A stretch of DNA of 64,000 nucleotides from Owenweeksia sp048267305 (GTDB lineage: Bacteria; Bacteroidota; Bacteroidia; Flavobacteriales; Schleiferiaceae), in NCBI GenBank assembly GCA_048267305.1, contig JBLWXT010000015.1, positions 1-64,000 on the forward strand. Direction: 5' to 3'. The notes under the pieces were generated by a model that saw only the letters and a program-made list of their open reading frames with translations, was not told the DNA's origin and made no database searches. Of the stretch, positions 33,992-43,900 are shown in pieces. The stretch's first letter is position 1, and each line of letters opens with the position of its first letter. The translations under genes and the position numbers were made by a program.

Positions 33992-34768
33992 CTAATAATC
34001 CAAAAACTGATTAATCCTCTCCGCCAGTTCGTCATGGGGAATTTTGGTGATAAACTCATCATCCACGGCAAGGGAAATACCACCTGTTTCTTCAGAAACA
34101 ATAATGGACAGGGCATCCGTTTTTTCGGCTATACCGAGGGCTGCACGGTGGCGAAGGCCAAATCTGCTGGGGATGCTGGTTTTTTCTGTTAATGGCAAAA
34201 TACAACCGGCTGCCACTAGTTTTTCACCACTTATAATCACGGCCCCATCGTGTAGAGGTGAGTGTTTGTTGAAGATACTTTCGAGCAAGCGGCTGCTCAC
34301 TTTTCCATTTATGTAGGTGCCTGTGTCAATATAACTTCCCAGTCGGCTTTTGCGCTCCACAATAATTAAGGCTCCGGTTTTTACACTGGACATGTGTCGG
34401 CATGCCTCCACTATACCTGTTACATTTACACTGTGATCCTTGTCATCGCGCAGCCATTTTAACTGCCGCAAAAATTTCCGCCTGCGCGTAAAATTGGTGG
34501 AGCCTAAAAGAAGCAGAAACTTTCTGATTTCTTGCTGAAACACAATTACCAGAGCTATTACCCCAACGCCAATAAATTTCCCTAAAATCTCAGAGAGCAA
34601 TTCCATTTGAAGTGCCTCCACCAATTTCCAGATAATATAAATGGCAGCCACACCAATAAAGATGTTTATAGCCACAGTACCCTTTATAAGACGATACAAC
34701 TGGTAAAGCATAAAGGCTACCAGAAGTATATCCACCGCATCAAGGATTCTGAATTCTATAAACGACAT
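33992..34768 (-). CDS. cdaA: Diadenylate cyclase (CdaA type)
   Basis: A 258-residue membrane-anchored enzyme that makes c-di-AMP from two ATP. Three N-terminal hydrophobic helices (about residues 10-75) precede the DAC domain, which has DGAVIISGEKLVAAGCILPLT (DGA motif) and PSRFGLRHRAALGIAEKTDALSIIVSEETGGIS (RHR motif). It follows folP with a 1-bp overlap, a pairing often seen in Bacteroidota. c-di-AMP typically controls potassium and osmolyte balance and the envelope. Confidence 0.95.
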   Translation of the reverse strand: MSFIEFRILDAVDILLVAFMLYQLYRLIKGTVAINIFIGVAAIYIIWKLVEALQMELLSEILGKFIGVGVIALVIVFQQEIRKFLLLLGSTNFTRRRKFLRQLKWLRDDKDHSVNVTGIVEACRHMSSVKTGALIIVERKSRLGSYIDTGTYINGKVSSRLLESIFNKHSPLHDGAVIISGEKLVAAGCILPLTEKTSIPSRFGLRHRAALGIAEKTDALSIIVSEETGGISLAVDDEFITKIPHDELAERINQFLDY

Positions 34769-35643
34769 TAAGTGTGATTTTGGGCGAAAGTAACGATTTT
34801 CACTGCTTCTACTGCCTGTTTTACATCATGTACACGCAGTATGTCTGCTCCTTTTTGAAGCGCCATGGTGTTGAGGATGGTGGTACCGTTTAGTGCATCT
34901 TCGGGCTTAGTACCCAGCACTTTATTTATCATGGATTTTCGGCTGAAGCCAACGAGTAGGGGGCGCTCAAAAAGTTGAAAATCGGCTAAGTGATTCAGTA
35001 AAGAATAGTTGTGCTCTACCGTTTTTCCAAACCCAAAACCGGGATCTAAAATAATATCAGCCACCCCTTGCTCAGTAAACTTTCGCATTTGCTGCGATAG
35101 GAATTTAGACACTTCCATAAACACATTTTTATACTGGGGGTTTTGCTGCATGCTTTGCGGATTTCCCTGAATATGCATCAGAATGTAGGGTAACTTGATT
35201 TCGCCCATGGTCTTTGGCATCTCGTCATCCATAGTGCCACCCGAAATATCGTTAATGATATCGGTACCCATATCTGCGGCAGCTCGGGCCACTTCGGCCT
35301 GAAAGGTATCCACCGAAAGTAGGGCTTCAGGAAACTCCTTGCGGATGGTGCTAAGAGTTTTCTTTAAACGGGCAATTTCTTCTTTAGGCGAAAGCCGCCC
35401 TGCACCGGGGCGCGTGGAGCTTGCCCCAATGTCAATTATTTTGGCGCCATCCTCAAGCATGCTTTGGCATTGTTGCACGGCCAATTGGGTACTGCTAAAC
35501 TTGCCACCATCAAAAAAGGAATCAGGCGTAAGGTTGAGGATTCCCATCACCCAGGGCTCATCAATAATTAGCAGCCTGCCGCGCAGGTTAAGGCTCCTTT
35601 TCTTACTAAAAATGGTATCTTTCGCCCCAGTTTTTTTTAACAT
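34768..35643 (-). CDS. folP: Dihydropteroate synthase
   Basis: A 291-residue TIM-barrel enzyme of folate synthesis that condenses p-aminobenzoate with the pterin pyrophosphate. Motifs: VMGILNLTPDSFFDGGKF, DIGASSTRPGAG, SVDTFQAEVARAA, NDISGG, ILDPGFGFGKT and LVGFSRKSMI. I chose the ATG at 35643; an upstream TTG would add three residues. It overlaps cdaA by 1 bp, so the two are cotranscribed, and is divergent from the DUF1599 gene. Confidence 0.95.
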   Translation of the reverse strand: MLKKTGAKDTIFSKKRSLNLRGRLLIIDEPWVMGILNLTPDSFFDGGKFSSTQLAVQQCQSMLEDGAKIIDIGASSTRPGAGRLSPKEEIARLKKTLSTIRKEFPEALLSVDTFQAEVARAAADMGTDIINDISGGTMDDEMPKTMGEIKLPYILMHIQGNPQSMQQNPQYKNVFMEVSKFLSQQMRKFTEQGVADIILDPGFGFGKTVEHNYSLLNHLADFQLFERPLLVGFSRKSMINKVLGTKPEDALNGTTILNTMALQKGADILRVHDVKQAVEAVKIVTFAQNHT

Positions 35644-35690
35644 CTCAAGCAATTTTATTTGCTAATTTCTAAACCCGGCTAAAGTATTAA

Positions 35691-36233
35691 ATGAGCCAAA
35701 CAACTTCCCTCCAGTTTGACGAAGTGATGAATCACTGCCGCCAGCTATTCATCAATAAGATGAAAGACTATGGCCCGGCCTGGCGCATCTTGCGTTTACC
35801 ATCACTTACCGATCAGATATTTATTAAGGCTCAGCGCATTAGGAGCATCGAAAACAAGGGCACACAACTTGTTGATGACGACCTCCGCGGAGAGTTTATC
35901 GGCATCTTCAATTACTCCATAATTGCATTAATACAATTGCATGAAGGGGTAGTGGATCGGCCTGATATGGAGACAGAAAGGGCCATTGAGCTGTTTGACC
36001 ATTATGCAAAAACAGCCAAGGACCTGATGGAACGCAAAAATCATGATTACGGTGAGGCCTGGCGCGAAATGCGCATCAGCAGTATTACCGATCTTATTTT
36101 GCAAAAAATTCTCCGCATTAAGCAGATAGAGGATAACAGCGGGAAAACCATAGTGAGTGAGGGCTTGGATGCCAATTACCTCGATATGGTAAACTATGCC
36201 GCCTTTGTATTAATTAAAATGAGTGAAAACTAA
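35691..36233 (+). CDS. DUF1599 domain protein
   Basis: A 180-residue soluble protein made of two similar halves: NKMKDYGPAWRILRLPSLTDQIFIKAQRIRSIE and RKNHDYGEAWREMRISSITDLILQKILRIKQIE, each with a conserved DYG-AW and SLTD/SITD core. This is the duplicated DUF1599 unit found in Bacteroidota, of unknown activity. It starts a long same-strand run and is divergent from folP, a conserved neighbourhood in the phylum. Confidence 0.9.
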   Translation: MSQTTSLQFDEVMNHCRQLFINKMKDYGPAWRILRLPSLTDQIFIKAQRIRSIENKGTQLVDDDLRGEFIGIFNYSIIALIQLHEGVVDRPDMETERAIELFDHYAKTAKDLMERKNHDYGEAWREMRISSITDLILQKILRIKQIEDNSGKTIVSEGLDANYLDMVNYAAFVLIKMSEN

Positions 36234-36237
36234 GTTT

Positions 36238-37383
36238 ATGAAATTCATTACCCACATTTCCAGAATTGTAGTAGGTGCCTTGTTCATTTTTTCAGGATTG
36301 ATAAAACTCAACGATCCTGTTGGTTTCTCCTTTAAACTTGATGAATATTTTGGTGCGGATGTGCTGAATCTTACATTCCTACAGCCTTTTGCCCTTGAGC
36401 TTGCAGTGTTTGTTGTAATTCTTGAAGTATTGTTGGGCGTGGCCCTGCTTATCGGTTTTTGGAAAAATATTACCAGCTGGTTACTCTTACTGATGATCAT
36501 CTTCTTCACCTTCCTAACATTCTACTCAGCCTATTTTAATAAGGTTACCGATTGTGGTTGTTTTGGAGATGCTATTCCGCTTACTCCCTGGGAATCCTTC
36601 GGTAAGGATGTAGTGTTGAGCATTCTCATATTAATACTGTTTTTCAACCGCCAGTATATAAAACCGATTGCCGGAAGGTCTTTCCAAATTGCAACTATGG
36701 GCTTTGCCGTTATTGGTTGCATGGGCCTTGGGATTTATGTTTTAAACCATCTTCCCGTAATTGATTTCCGTGCCTATGCTGCCGGGAAAAGCATTCCGGA
36801 AGGCATGAAGTCTGCCGAGGAACTGGGTAAGGAGCCGCCAAAGTATATGACCATTTATTATTTACAGGACACCACAAATGGTGAAGAGGTGAAGGTGAAT
36901 TCAGATGATTATGTGGCTGATAAATGGTGGGAAAAGAAACAGTACAAAATGCTATCCGACAAAACAGAAACCATAAAGGTGAGTGATGGCTATGAGCCGC
37001 CAGTTCACGATTTTGTGATTTATCAGGACGATATAGACCGAACTGATGAAATACTGAGTATGGATGAGGTGTTTTTGGTGATTGCCTACAAGATGAGCAT
37101 TACTGATCCTGCCGGTTATCCTGCCATAAACACCTTGGCGGTTGAAGCAGAAAAGGCCGGTATCCCTGTAATAGGCCTTAGTGCCAGTTTAATGGATGAG
37201 GTTGAGGTGAAGCGCCACGAATTTCAAACGCCATTCCCCTTTGCCACTGTTGATGAAACTACCTTGAAAACCATTATCCGCTCTAATCCCGGTTTGGTTT
37301 TGCTTAAAAAAGGTACAGTGGTTAAAAAGTGGCATTTTAAAGATGTTCCCACTTTTGATGAGGTTAAGAAAAATCACCTGTAG
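36238..37383 (+). CDS. DoxX/MauE-like membrane protein (BT_3928 type)
   Basis: A 381-residue protein from the ATG at 36238, just after the DUF1599 stop (an upstream GTG at 36223 is possible). Four hydrophobic segments (residues 5-170) include the DoxX-like FSGLIKLNDPVGFSFKLDEYFG and a YFNKVTDCGCFGDAIPLTPWESFGKD motif with a CGC pair. The C-terminal 200 residues form a soluble thioredoxin-like region (PVHDFVIYQDDIDRTDEIL... PVIGLSASLMDEVEVKRHEF). It may handle electrons or disulfides at the membrane; the actual reaction is unknown. Confidence 0.85.
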   Translation: MKFITHISRIVVGALFIFSGLIKLNDPVGFSFKLDEYFGADVLNLTFLQPFALELAVFVVILEVLLGVALLIGFWKNITSWLLLLMIIFFTFLTFYSAYFNKVTDCGCFGDAIPLTPWESFGKDVVLSILILILFFNRQYIKPIAGRSFQIATMGFAVIGCMGLGIYVLNHLPVIDFRAYAAGKSIPEGMKSAEELGKEPPKYMTIYYLQDTTNGEEVKVNSDDYVADKWWEKKQYKMLSDKTETIKVSDGYEPPVHDFVIYQDDIDRTDEILSMDEVFLVIAYKMSITDPAGYPAINTLAVEAEKAGIPVIGLSASLMDEVEVKRHEFQTPFPFATVDETTLKTIIRSNPGLVLLKKGTVVKKWHFKDVPTFDEVKKNHL

Positions 37384-37386
37384 CTT

Positions 37387-38460
37387 TTGTTGCGCTACAT
37401 CTTAAATAAAATTGGTTACAGCATTATTGTAATGCTGGGGGTGGTTACGGCCGTGTTTTTCCTGTTTACTATCCTTCCGGGTGATCCTGCGCGTATGATG
37501 CTGGATCAGCGTGAAGACAGCGAACAACTGGAAGCTGTAAAACGCAAATATGGCTTTGATCAGCCGATAGGCACCCAGTACCTCTACTATTTAAATGATG
37601 TAAGCCCGCTCTCATTTCACTCTAAGAGGCAAACCAACTATACTTACTTAGACCGCTATCGCGGAACCTATGTTCAACTATTCACAGCGGGGCAAACCAC
37701 TGTTGTTTTAAAATGGCCTTATCTCCGCGAATCCTTCACCAGTCAGGGCAAAAGGGTGAGTTCAATTATTGGCGAAACATTGCCAAATACCATTGTGCTG
37801 GCCTTTGCCTCCATCGGTATTGCTATGTTTTTAGGGGTCGTATTGGGTATAGTGGCTGCGCTTTCGCGGAATTGCATTTTAGATAAATTGATAACCGTAG
37901 TTGGAACGGTGGGGATGTCGGTTCCATCATTCTTCTCAGCAATTCTCTTTGCTTGGATTTTTGGTTATATCCTGTCGGAATACACGGGGTTGAATATGAC
38001 GGGCAGCCTGTTTGAGGTTGACGACTTTGGCGAGGGGAAACATCTGCAGCTAAAAAACTTAATACTCCCGGCACTGGTTCTGGGTATTCGTCCCTTGGGG
38101 GTGATTATTCAGCTTACGCGGAGTAGCCTGTTGGAAGAACTCAATCAAAACTATATATTGACAGCAAGAGCCAAGGGACTAACTATGGCGCGTATCGTGC
38201 GCAAGCATGCCTTAAGGAATGCTTTGAATCCGGTTATAACCGCAGCTTCTGGTTGGTTTGCTTCTATGTTGGCCGGAGCGGTGTTTGTAGAGTATATTTT
38301 TGGTTGGAACGGACTGGGTAAGCAAATAGTGGAAGCCCTCAATCAATTGGATTTGCCCGTAGTTATGGGAGCCGTATTGGTTATCGGTTTTACTTTTGTG
38401 ATTATTAACATAATGGTGGATGTGATTTATGCACAGCTCGATCCACGGGTTAAGGTTTAA
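37387..38460 (+). CDS. DppB/OppB-like ABC transporter permease
   Basis: A 357-residue membrane protein starting at TTG 37387 (a second TTG is adjacent). The motif YSIIVMLGVVTAVFFLFTILPGDPARMMLD opens the protein and the EAA-type loop LLEELNQNYILTARAKGLTMARIVRKHALRNALNPVITAASGW is clear. A long periplasmic insertion follows the first helix (residues about 60-135). No second permease, ATPase or substrate-binding protein gene lies in the neighbourhood, so it is either an orphan component or works with genes elsewhere. Confidence 0.88.
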   Translation: MLRYILNKIGYSIIVMLGVVTAVFFLFTILPGDPARMMLDQREDSEQLEAVKRKYGFDQPIGTQYLYYLNDVSPLSFHSKRQTNYTYLDRYRGTYVQLFTAGQTTVVLKWPYLRESFTSQGKRVSSIIGETLPNTIVLAFASIGIAMFLGVVLGIVAALSRNCILDKLITVVGTVGMSVPSFFSAILFAWIFGYILSEYTGLNMTGSLFEVDDFGEGKHLQLKNLILPALVLGIRPLGVIIQLTRSSLLEELNQNYILTARAKGLTMARIVRKHALRNALNPVITAASGWFASMLAGAVFVEYIFGWNGLGKQIVEALNQLDLPVVMGAVLVIGFTFVIINIMVDVIYAQLDPRVKV

Positions 38461-38475
38461 TACTATTTCAATTAG

Positions 38476-39267
38476 ATGAGGTTAGCCATTTTTATTTGTT
38501 TCTTTTTATCTCTCGGCACACTTGCCGCTCAGGAGATCCTTCTAAGAGATTTCCACGAAAATGGAAAATTGTTGCGGGAATGGGTTCGTGTTGGTAAGAC
38601 AGATACAGCCGTTGAAAAAATTTATCATGAAAATGGAAACCTGAATCAGAAGAGTCAACTTGTCAAAGGAGTTAAGAACGGTGAGTCGTTCATTTTTGAT
38701 GAAGAAGAAAAACTTCTTTTTCATCAAAATTTTAGAAACAATAAATTGGATGGTGCTTTAAAGTGTTTTTACCCAAGTGGTCAGGTTTCAAGGATAGAAC
38801 ATTTTAGGTTAGGGTTTAATATTGATACAACTTGCCACTATGGAAAAAATGGTGTCCTTCAAGAAAAGGTGATATACCTAAAACCTTGTGAGTATGGTTC
38901 ACGGGAATGCAATAAGATTATTGAAATTTATAAAGAGGGCAAAAAGGTTTTTAGTTATAAGATAATCGCTGGTTTAAAATCAGATGAGCATCAGGTTTTT
39001 GATGAGCAGGTTTACAAAAGATTAATGGAGGTGGATCAAGCAGTTCCGAAACTTGAAAAGGGGAAAGCCATTTTTACATACAATTGCGGCATGTGTCATC
39101 GATTTGATATGCCGATTGTAGGACCTGTGCTGAAATGCATTACTGAAAAGTATACAAAAGAAGAAATATTTATCATGTTAACCGATTCGGATAAGCATCA
39201 GAAAATGCCTTTATCTGAGGTTGATTTTGACCTACTAATAAACTATATAGAAGAAAACTGTCAATAA
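38476..39267 (+). CDS. Secreted YwqK/MORN-repeat protein fused to a C-terminal cytochrome c domain
   Basis: A 263-residue exported protein (signal MRLAIFICFFLSLGTLAAQ). Residues 20-135 hold MORN-like units (DFHENGKLLREW, KIYHENGNLNQKS, GVKNGESFIFDEEEKLL, CFYPSGQVSRIEHF), the pattern called YwqK. Residues 195-260 form a monohaem cytochrome c domain with canonical C204-GM-C207-H208 and distal KMPLSEVDFDLLINYI (Met244). The fusion would place a small electron carrier on a peptide-repeat scaffold in the periplasm or on the surface. The partner is unknown. It lies 15 bp after the permease and 2 bp before tpiA. Confidence 0.85.
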   Translation: MRLAIFICFFLSLGTLAAQEILLRDFHENGKLLREWVRVGKTDTAVEKIYHENGNLNQKSQLVKGVKNGESFIFDEEEKLLFHQNFRNNKLDGALKCFYPSGQVSRIEHFRLGFNIDTTCHYGKNGVLQEKVIYLKPCEYGSRECNKIIEIYKEGKKVFSYKIIAGLKSDEHQVFDEQVYKRLMEVDQAVPKLEKGKAIFTYNCGMCHRFDMPIVGPVLKCITEKYTKEEIFIMLTDSDKHQKMPLSEVDFDLLINYIEENCQ

Positions 39268-39269
39268 TT

Positions 39270-40043
39270 ATGGCAAGAAAAATTATAGCTGGAAACTGGA
39301 AAATGAACCTGGTTCATAAGGATGCAATTAACCTGATAAGCAAAATCAGTGATTTCTGCGAAAGCGAAACACTGAATGGCATTGAGGTGGTTATTGCCCC
39401 AACCTTTTTGGATTTGGTGGAGGCCAATAAAATTACCAATGGCAAAAAGCTAAACATTGCCGCACAGGATTGTAATGATCAGGAAGTGGGCGCTTATACA
39501 GGTGAAGTAAGCACAGAAATGCTGAAGGCGATTGATAACCAAATTGTAATCATCGGCCACTCTGAAAGACGCGAGTACTATGGCGATACGGATGAGTTTG
39601 TAAACTCAAAGCTGAAGCGCATACTTAAAACTGGACTTATTCCAATTCTCTGTGTGGGTGAATCTTTAGAAGACCGGAAAGCCGGAAACCATGAGAAGAT
39701 GGTGGCGAAGCAATTGGATGGTGCCCTTAATGGCCTTGAAGCAGATGGTCTTGCCGATCTTACAATTGCCTATGAGCCTGTTTGGGCTATTGGCACGGGC
39801 GAAACAGCAAGCCCTGAACAAGCACAGGATATGCATCATTTTATTAGAAAATATCTGATCAGAAATTACAACCCCATTGTTTCTGAAGAAACCAGCATAT
39901 TGTATGGTGGCTCGGTAAAACCCGATAACGCCAAAGAGCTTTTCAGTCAGCCCGATATTGATGGCGGCCTTATTGGTGGCGCATCCCTAAAGTATGATGA
40001 CTTTACGCAGCTTATTAAAATTGGGGTTGAGGTTTTGAGATAA
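39270..40043 (+). CDS. tpiA: Triosephosphate isomerase
   Basis: A 257-residue TIM-barrel glycolytic enzyme interconverting dihydroxyacetone phosphate and glyceraldehyde 3-phosphate. Present are the N-terminal KIIAGNWKMN (active-site Asn and Lys), IIGHSERREYYGD (catalytic His), AYEPVWAIGTGETASPEQAQD (catalytic Glu and flexible loop) and ILYGGSVKPDN, followed by GGLIGGASL. Complete. Two bases separate it from the cytochrome fusion gene. Confidence 0.98.
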   Translation: MARKIIAGNWKMNLVHKDAINLISKISDFCESETLNGIEVVIAPTFLDLVEANKITNGKKLNIAAQDCNDQEVGAYTGEVSTEMLKAIDNQIVIIGHSERREYYGDTDEFVNSKLKRILKTGLIPILCVGESLEDRKAGNHEKMVAKQLDGALNGLEADGLADLTIAYEPVWAIGTGETASPEQAQDMHHFIRKYLIRNYNPIVSEETSILYGGSVKPDNAKELFSQPDIDGGLIGGASLKYDDFTQLIKIGVEVLR

Positions 40044-40121
40044 ATAACCTCTTGCAGCTGCAGAGTATCTGTCTCTGTTCGGTAATTACATTCACATAGT
40101 TTTTAATCAAACAAACTTGCA

Positions 40122-40958
40122 TTGGAAAATTTTTTAGAGCTGGATTTTACAATCACCCCGGCATATGAGGGACGTGATATTTTAGTGGCTTTGTTGGATA
40201 ACATGGGCTACGATTCCTTTCAGGAAACGCCCAATGGCCTTAAGGCCTATATCCTTGAGGAAGACTTTAATGAGGAGGAACTAAAGGAGCTTTTCCTGTT
40301 TGATAGTGAGGAGTTTAGCATTAGCTATACCAGGGATAAGCTGGAAAATAAAAACTGGAATGAAGAATGGGAAACCAATTACAGCCCTATTTTTATTGAT
40401 GATAAGATTCATATCCGCGCTCCTTTTCATCCTGCCAAACCAGAGTTTGAAATAGAATTGCTGATAGTGCCTAAAATGTCCTTCGGAACAGGTCATCACC
40501 AAACCACGCGCTTGGTTTCAAGGCTAATGCTGGAGATGGACCTTAAGGGTAAAAAGCTTTTGGATATGGGTACCGGTACTGGCGTATTGGCCATTCTCGC
40601 TGAAAAGCGCGGAGCAGCCCCCATTACTGCCATTGATAATTTTGAATGGGCCGTGGAGAACACGGATGAAAATGCCGAGGCCAATGGTTGTAAGCATATC
40701 ACCGCCCTGCATGGTGATGCAGCCTTGTTGCCGGGGATGAGTTTTGACGTGGTGCTGGCCAACATTAACCGAAATGTACTGTTGGAAGACATGAAAGCCT
40801 ATATCGATACGTTAACACCAAAAGGTCGGTTGTTGATAAGTGGCTTTTTTGAGAATGACTACGAAATGTTACTTTCGGAAGCAACCAAAAACGGGATGGA
40901 GCTTGTCAATAAAGTGACCGAAGACCGCTGGATGTCCTGCCACTTTCAATTAAAATAA
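40122..40958 (+). CDS. prmA: Ribosomal protein L11 methyltransferase
   Basis: A 278-residue SAM-dependent enzyme that methylates ribosomal protein L11. The N-terminal substrate domain (residues 1-95, NWNEEWETNYSPIFIDDKIHIRAPFH) precedes the Rossmann-like domain with IVPKMSFGTGHHQTTRLVSRLM, KLLDMGTGTGVLAILAEKRGA and VVLANINRNVLLEDM (the NPPY-like segment). The start is TTG at 40122, because no ATG is available before the conserved N-terminus. The order tpiA-prmA is conserved in Bacteroidota. Confidence 0.94.
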   Translation: MENFLELDFTITPAYEGRDILVALLDNMGYDSFQETPNGLKAYILEEDFNEEELKELFLFDSEEFSISYTRDKLENKNWNEEWETNYSPIFIDDKIHIRAPFHPAKPEFEIELLIVPKMSFGTGHHQTTRLVSRLMLEMDLKGKKLLDMGTGTGVLAILAEKRGAAPITAIDNFEWAVENTDENAEANGCKHITALHGDAALLPGMSFDVVLANINRNVLLEDMKAYIDTLTPKGRLLISGFFENDYEMLLSEATKNGMELVNKVTEDRWMSCHFQLK

Positions 40959-40962
40959 TGTC

Positions 40963-43900
40963 ATGAACAGAATTGCCCTCATACTCTCTCTACTTCTTTT
41001 TTCCAGTGGGCTGTTTGCCCAGAAGATGAAGAAATTCACAGCCGATAGAGAGGCCTATATTAAAGATCTTCAGGATTTTCTCAAGGAAACCGATATCAAA
41101 AAAGAAGTTTTGGAAGGCTTTATCCTTGAGTTTAAAACAGTTTGGGAAAGCGGGGGCATTGACGATAAGGAAGCTGCTCAGATTTATGAAATCAGCAATA
41201 ACTTTCTTAAAAAAAGGGTGAGTGGCTATGAGCCTTGGGAGTATTTCCTGGGCACGGTGATGCATTTTGAATCTAATGAAAAACCGGAGCTTCTATTGCC
41301 CTGGCTGGAGGATTTGGAAAAGTTTAGCAGCCAGAAGCCGTCACGGTTTATCGAAGAGTATATCCGTACGATGTATCAAACCTTTAAGGATTATGTGTTG
41401 TTTGATGATGGACGGATAAAGTGGAAGATGGCAACCGGGAATTATGAATACAGCTTTGAGGGGGAGCCTGTTTTTATTTTCGACCTTTCTGATATCTGGG
41501 GCTATTATAAAAATGACAGTACCTTAATTGAAGGCACAAAGGGAATTTACTACCCTAAACGATACGAGTTCTTAGGTCAGGGAGGTAACGTATATTTTGT
41601 ACGGGCCGGCCTTAGTGAAGACTCTGCGCGTGTAGAGCTGTCTAACTACAAATTAAATGTTGCTAAAACCGACTTTGAGGCAGATAGCGTAAAACTCACC
41701 ACTCTGATTTTCCTGAAGGAACCACTATTGGGGCACTTTGAAGAAAAGCTCACCAGCCAAAGTGGGCGCGGAGGAACCTTTCCTAGATTCACCTCTTACC
41801 GAAAAGACATTGTACTAAAGGACATTGTGCCCGGAGCCGATTACACTGGCGGCTTTAGTATGATTGGCTCTAAGTTTTATGGTGGTGGAACCGATGGTTC
41901 TAAAGCCACGCTCAGATTTAGCTATGATGGCCGCAAAACCGTGCAGGCTGAAGCAGCGCGGTTTTTATTGCGCCCCGATAAAGTGGAATCTCAGGAAACC
42001 GAGGTGAGCATATACATGGGAGAGGATAGTTTATATCACCCAAAGGTTACGCTACGGTTTATTCCCGATCAAAAACAATTGACAATTATCCGTAAGAACG
42101 AAGGGTTGGGATTAACTCCGTTTTCGGATGGATATCACAAGATGGATATCACCTTTGAGGTGCTTACCTGGAAGATTGACGAACCCCTGATGCGGATGGG
42201 AAATATGAACATGGGTGCCGAAAGCCCCGTGGTATTTGAATCTAAACAATACTTCCGCGGACAAAGATTTTCTGCACTTAATGGATTGGCGCTGAGAAGC
42301 CCGCTGTACGAACTTCGCGATATGTCACTGGCCTATAATAGCAGGGAATTTGGGATTAAGGAAATTGCCAGCTATATGAGGATGGATGAAACTAATGCAC
42401 ACATATTTATGATGAATATGTCACTCAATGGTTTTGTGAAGTACGACCTGCAAAAGCGTGAAGCCGTGTTTCAGGACAAGATTTTTGAATATATCCTCAA
42501 TAATGAAAAAAAGCGTGATTATGATGTAATCCGCTTTGTATCTAACCTTTCTCAGGGAAGCAACGCCAAGCTCAGCCTTCTCAATAATGATCTTGAAATT
42601 GTGGGAGTGTCGGCCGTAGCGCTGAGTGATTCCCAAAAAGTGGGACTGTTTCCTCGTGATCATAAAATTGTGGTGCATGAAAATCTGAACTTTGATTTTG
42701 ATGGCCGTATTGCTGCCGGACGTTTTACCTACTGGGGAGAACTATTTAAATTCAACTACGATCAATTCCGCATTAATATGGAGAATATTGACTCCATGAG
42801 GTTTAAGGTGGAAAGCTTTAGGCCCAACGCCCTTGGACAACGCGAGTTGAAAAACGTAAAAACAGTGCTTCAGGGCCTTACGGGAGAACTGCTTATTGAT
42901 GATCCTCATAACAAATCCGGGCAAAAACGATATACCGAATACCCTATTTTCCGCAGTGCCAAGGACTCTTACGTGTATTACGATAAAAAGAGCATCCATA
43001 AAGGGGTGTACAATAGGGAAGAGTTTTTTGTAACCCTCGATCCGTTTGAGATTGACAGTTTGGATAACATTACCACCCAGGGTTTGAAGTTTGACGGAAA
43101 CTTTGTGAGTGCCGGGATATTTCCGGATATGCGCCAAACGCTTACCGTGCAATCGGATTATTCACTTGGGTTTACCACCGAAACCCCACCCTCGGGTTTA
43201 TCCGCCTACAATAAAGGGCGATTTACCAGTACCATTCGCTTGAGTAATGAAGGACTACGTGGCGATGGCCGTATCGACTATCTTAATTCTGTAGCTACTT
43301 CGGAGGAGTTTTTCTTCTATCCCGATTCGGCCAATGGAGAATCTGCCAATTATGAAATTGAGGAACGTACGGCAGGGGTAGAGAATCCACATGTGTTGGG
43401 CAATGACATCCGCCTCCACTGGGAGCCAAAAAATGATGTGATGTACACCACCAGCAAGGGCAATCGCTTTGAGATGTATGATGCCATTGGCATGAAGGCC
43501 ACCGGAACTTTGGCGCACAGCCCTTCTTCCTTGCGGGGAGATGCATTGCTGGAATTTTTAAACGCTGAAACCCGATCTAGGGATTATCTGTTTAAAAACA
43601 GAAAATTCACCTCGGATGAGCTGGCCTTTAGAGTGCGGGCAGACGAAACCCGCGAATGGGGATTTTCCATGCAAAACGCAAATGGAGTTGTAAACTTTGA
43701 TACAGAAAAAGGAGACTTCTACCTTAATGATCCGGCCGGATATTTCACCTTCCCCGATAACCAGTATATCTGCTATATGGATTACGCCAAATGGCTGATT
43801 CCTGAAAAGGCACTTAATGTACAGAAGAAGGGAAGCCAGGCTTCATCAAAAATGGTGTCTATCCACCCAAGGCAGGATTCATTACAGTTTCAGGCAGGCT

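Noticed and set aside
38476..39267. A YwqK-type toxin-antitoxin locus
   Set aside because: The protein is secreted and fused to a cytochrome c domain, and no toxin gene is beside it. The antitoxin label for MORN-like repeats is misleading here.
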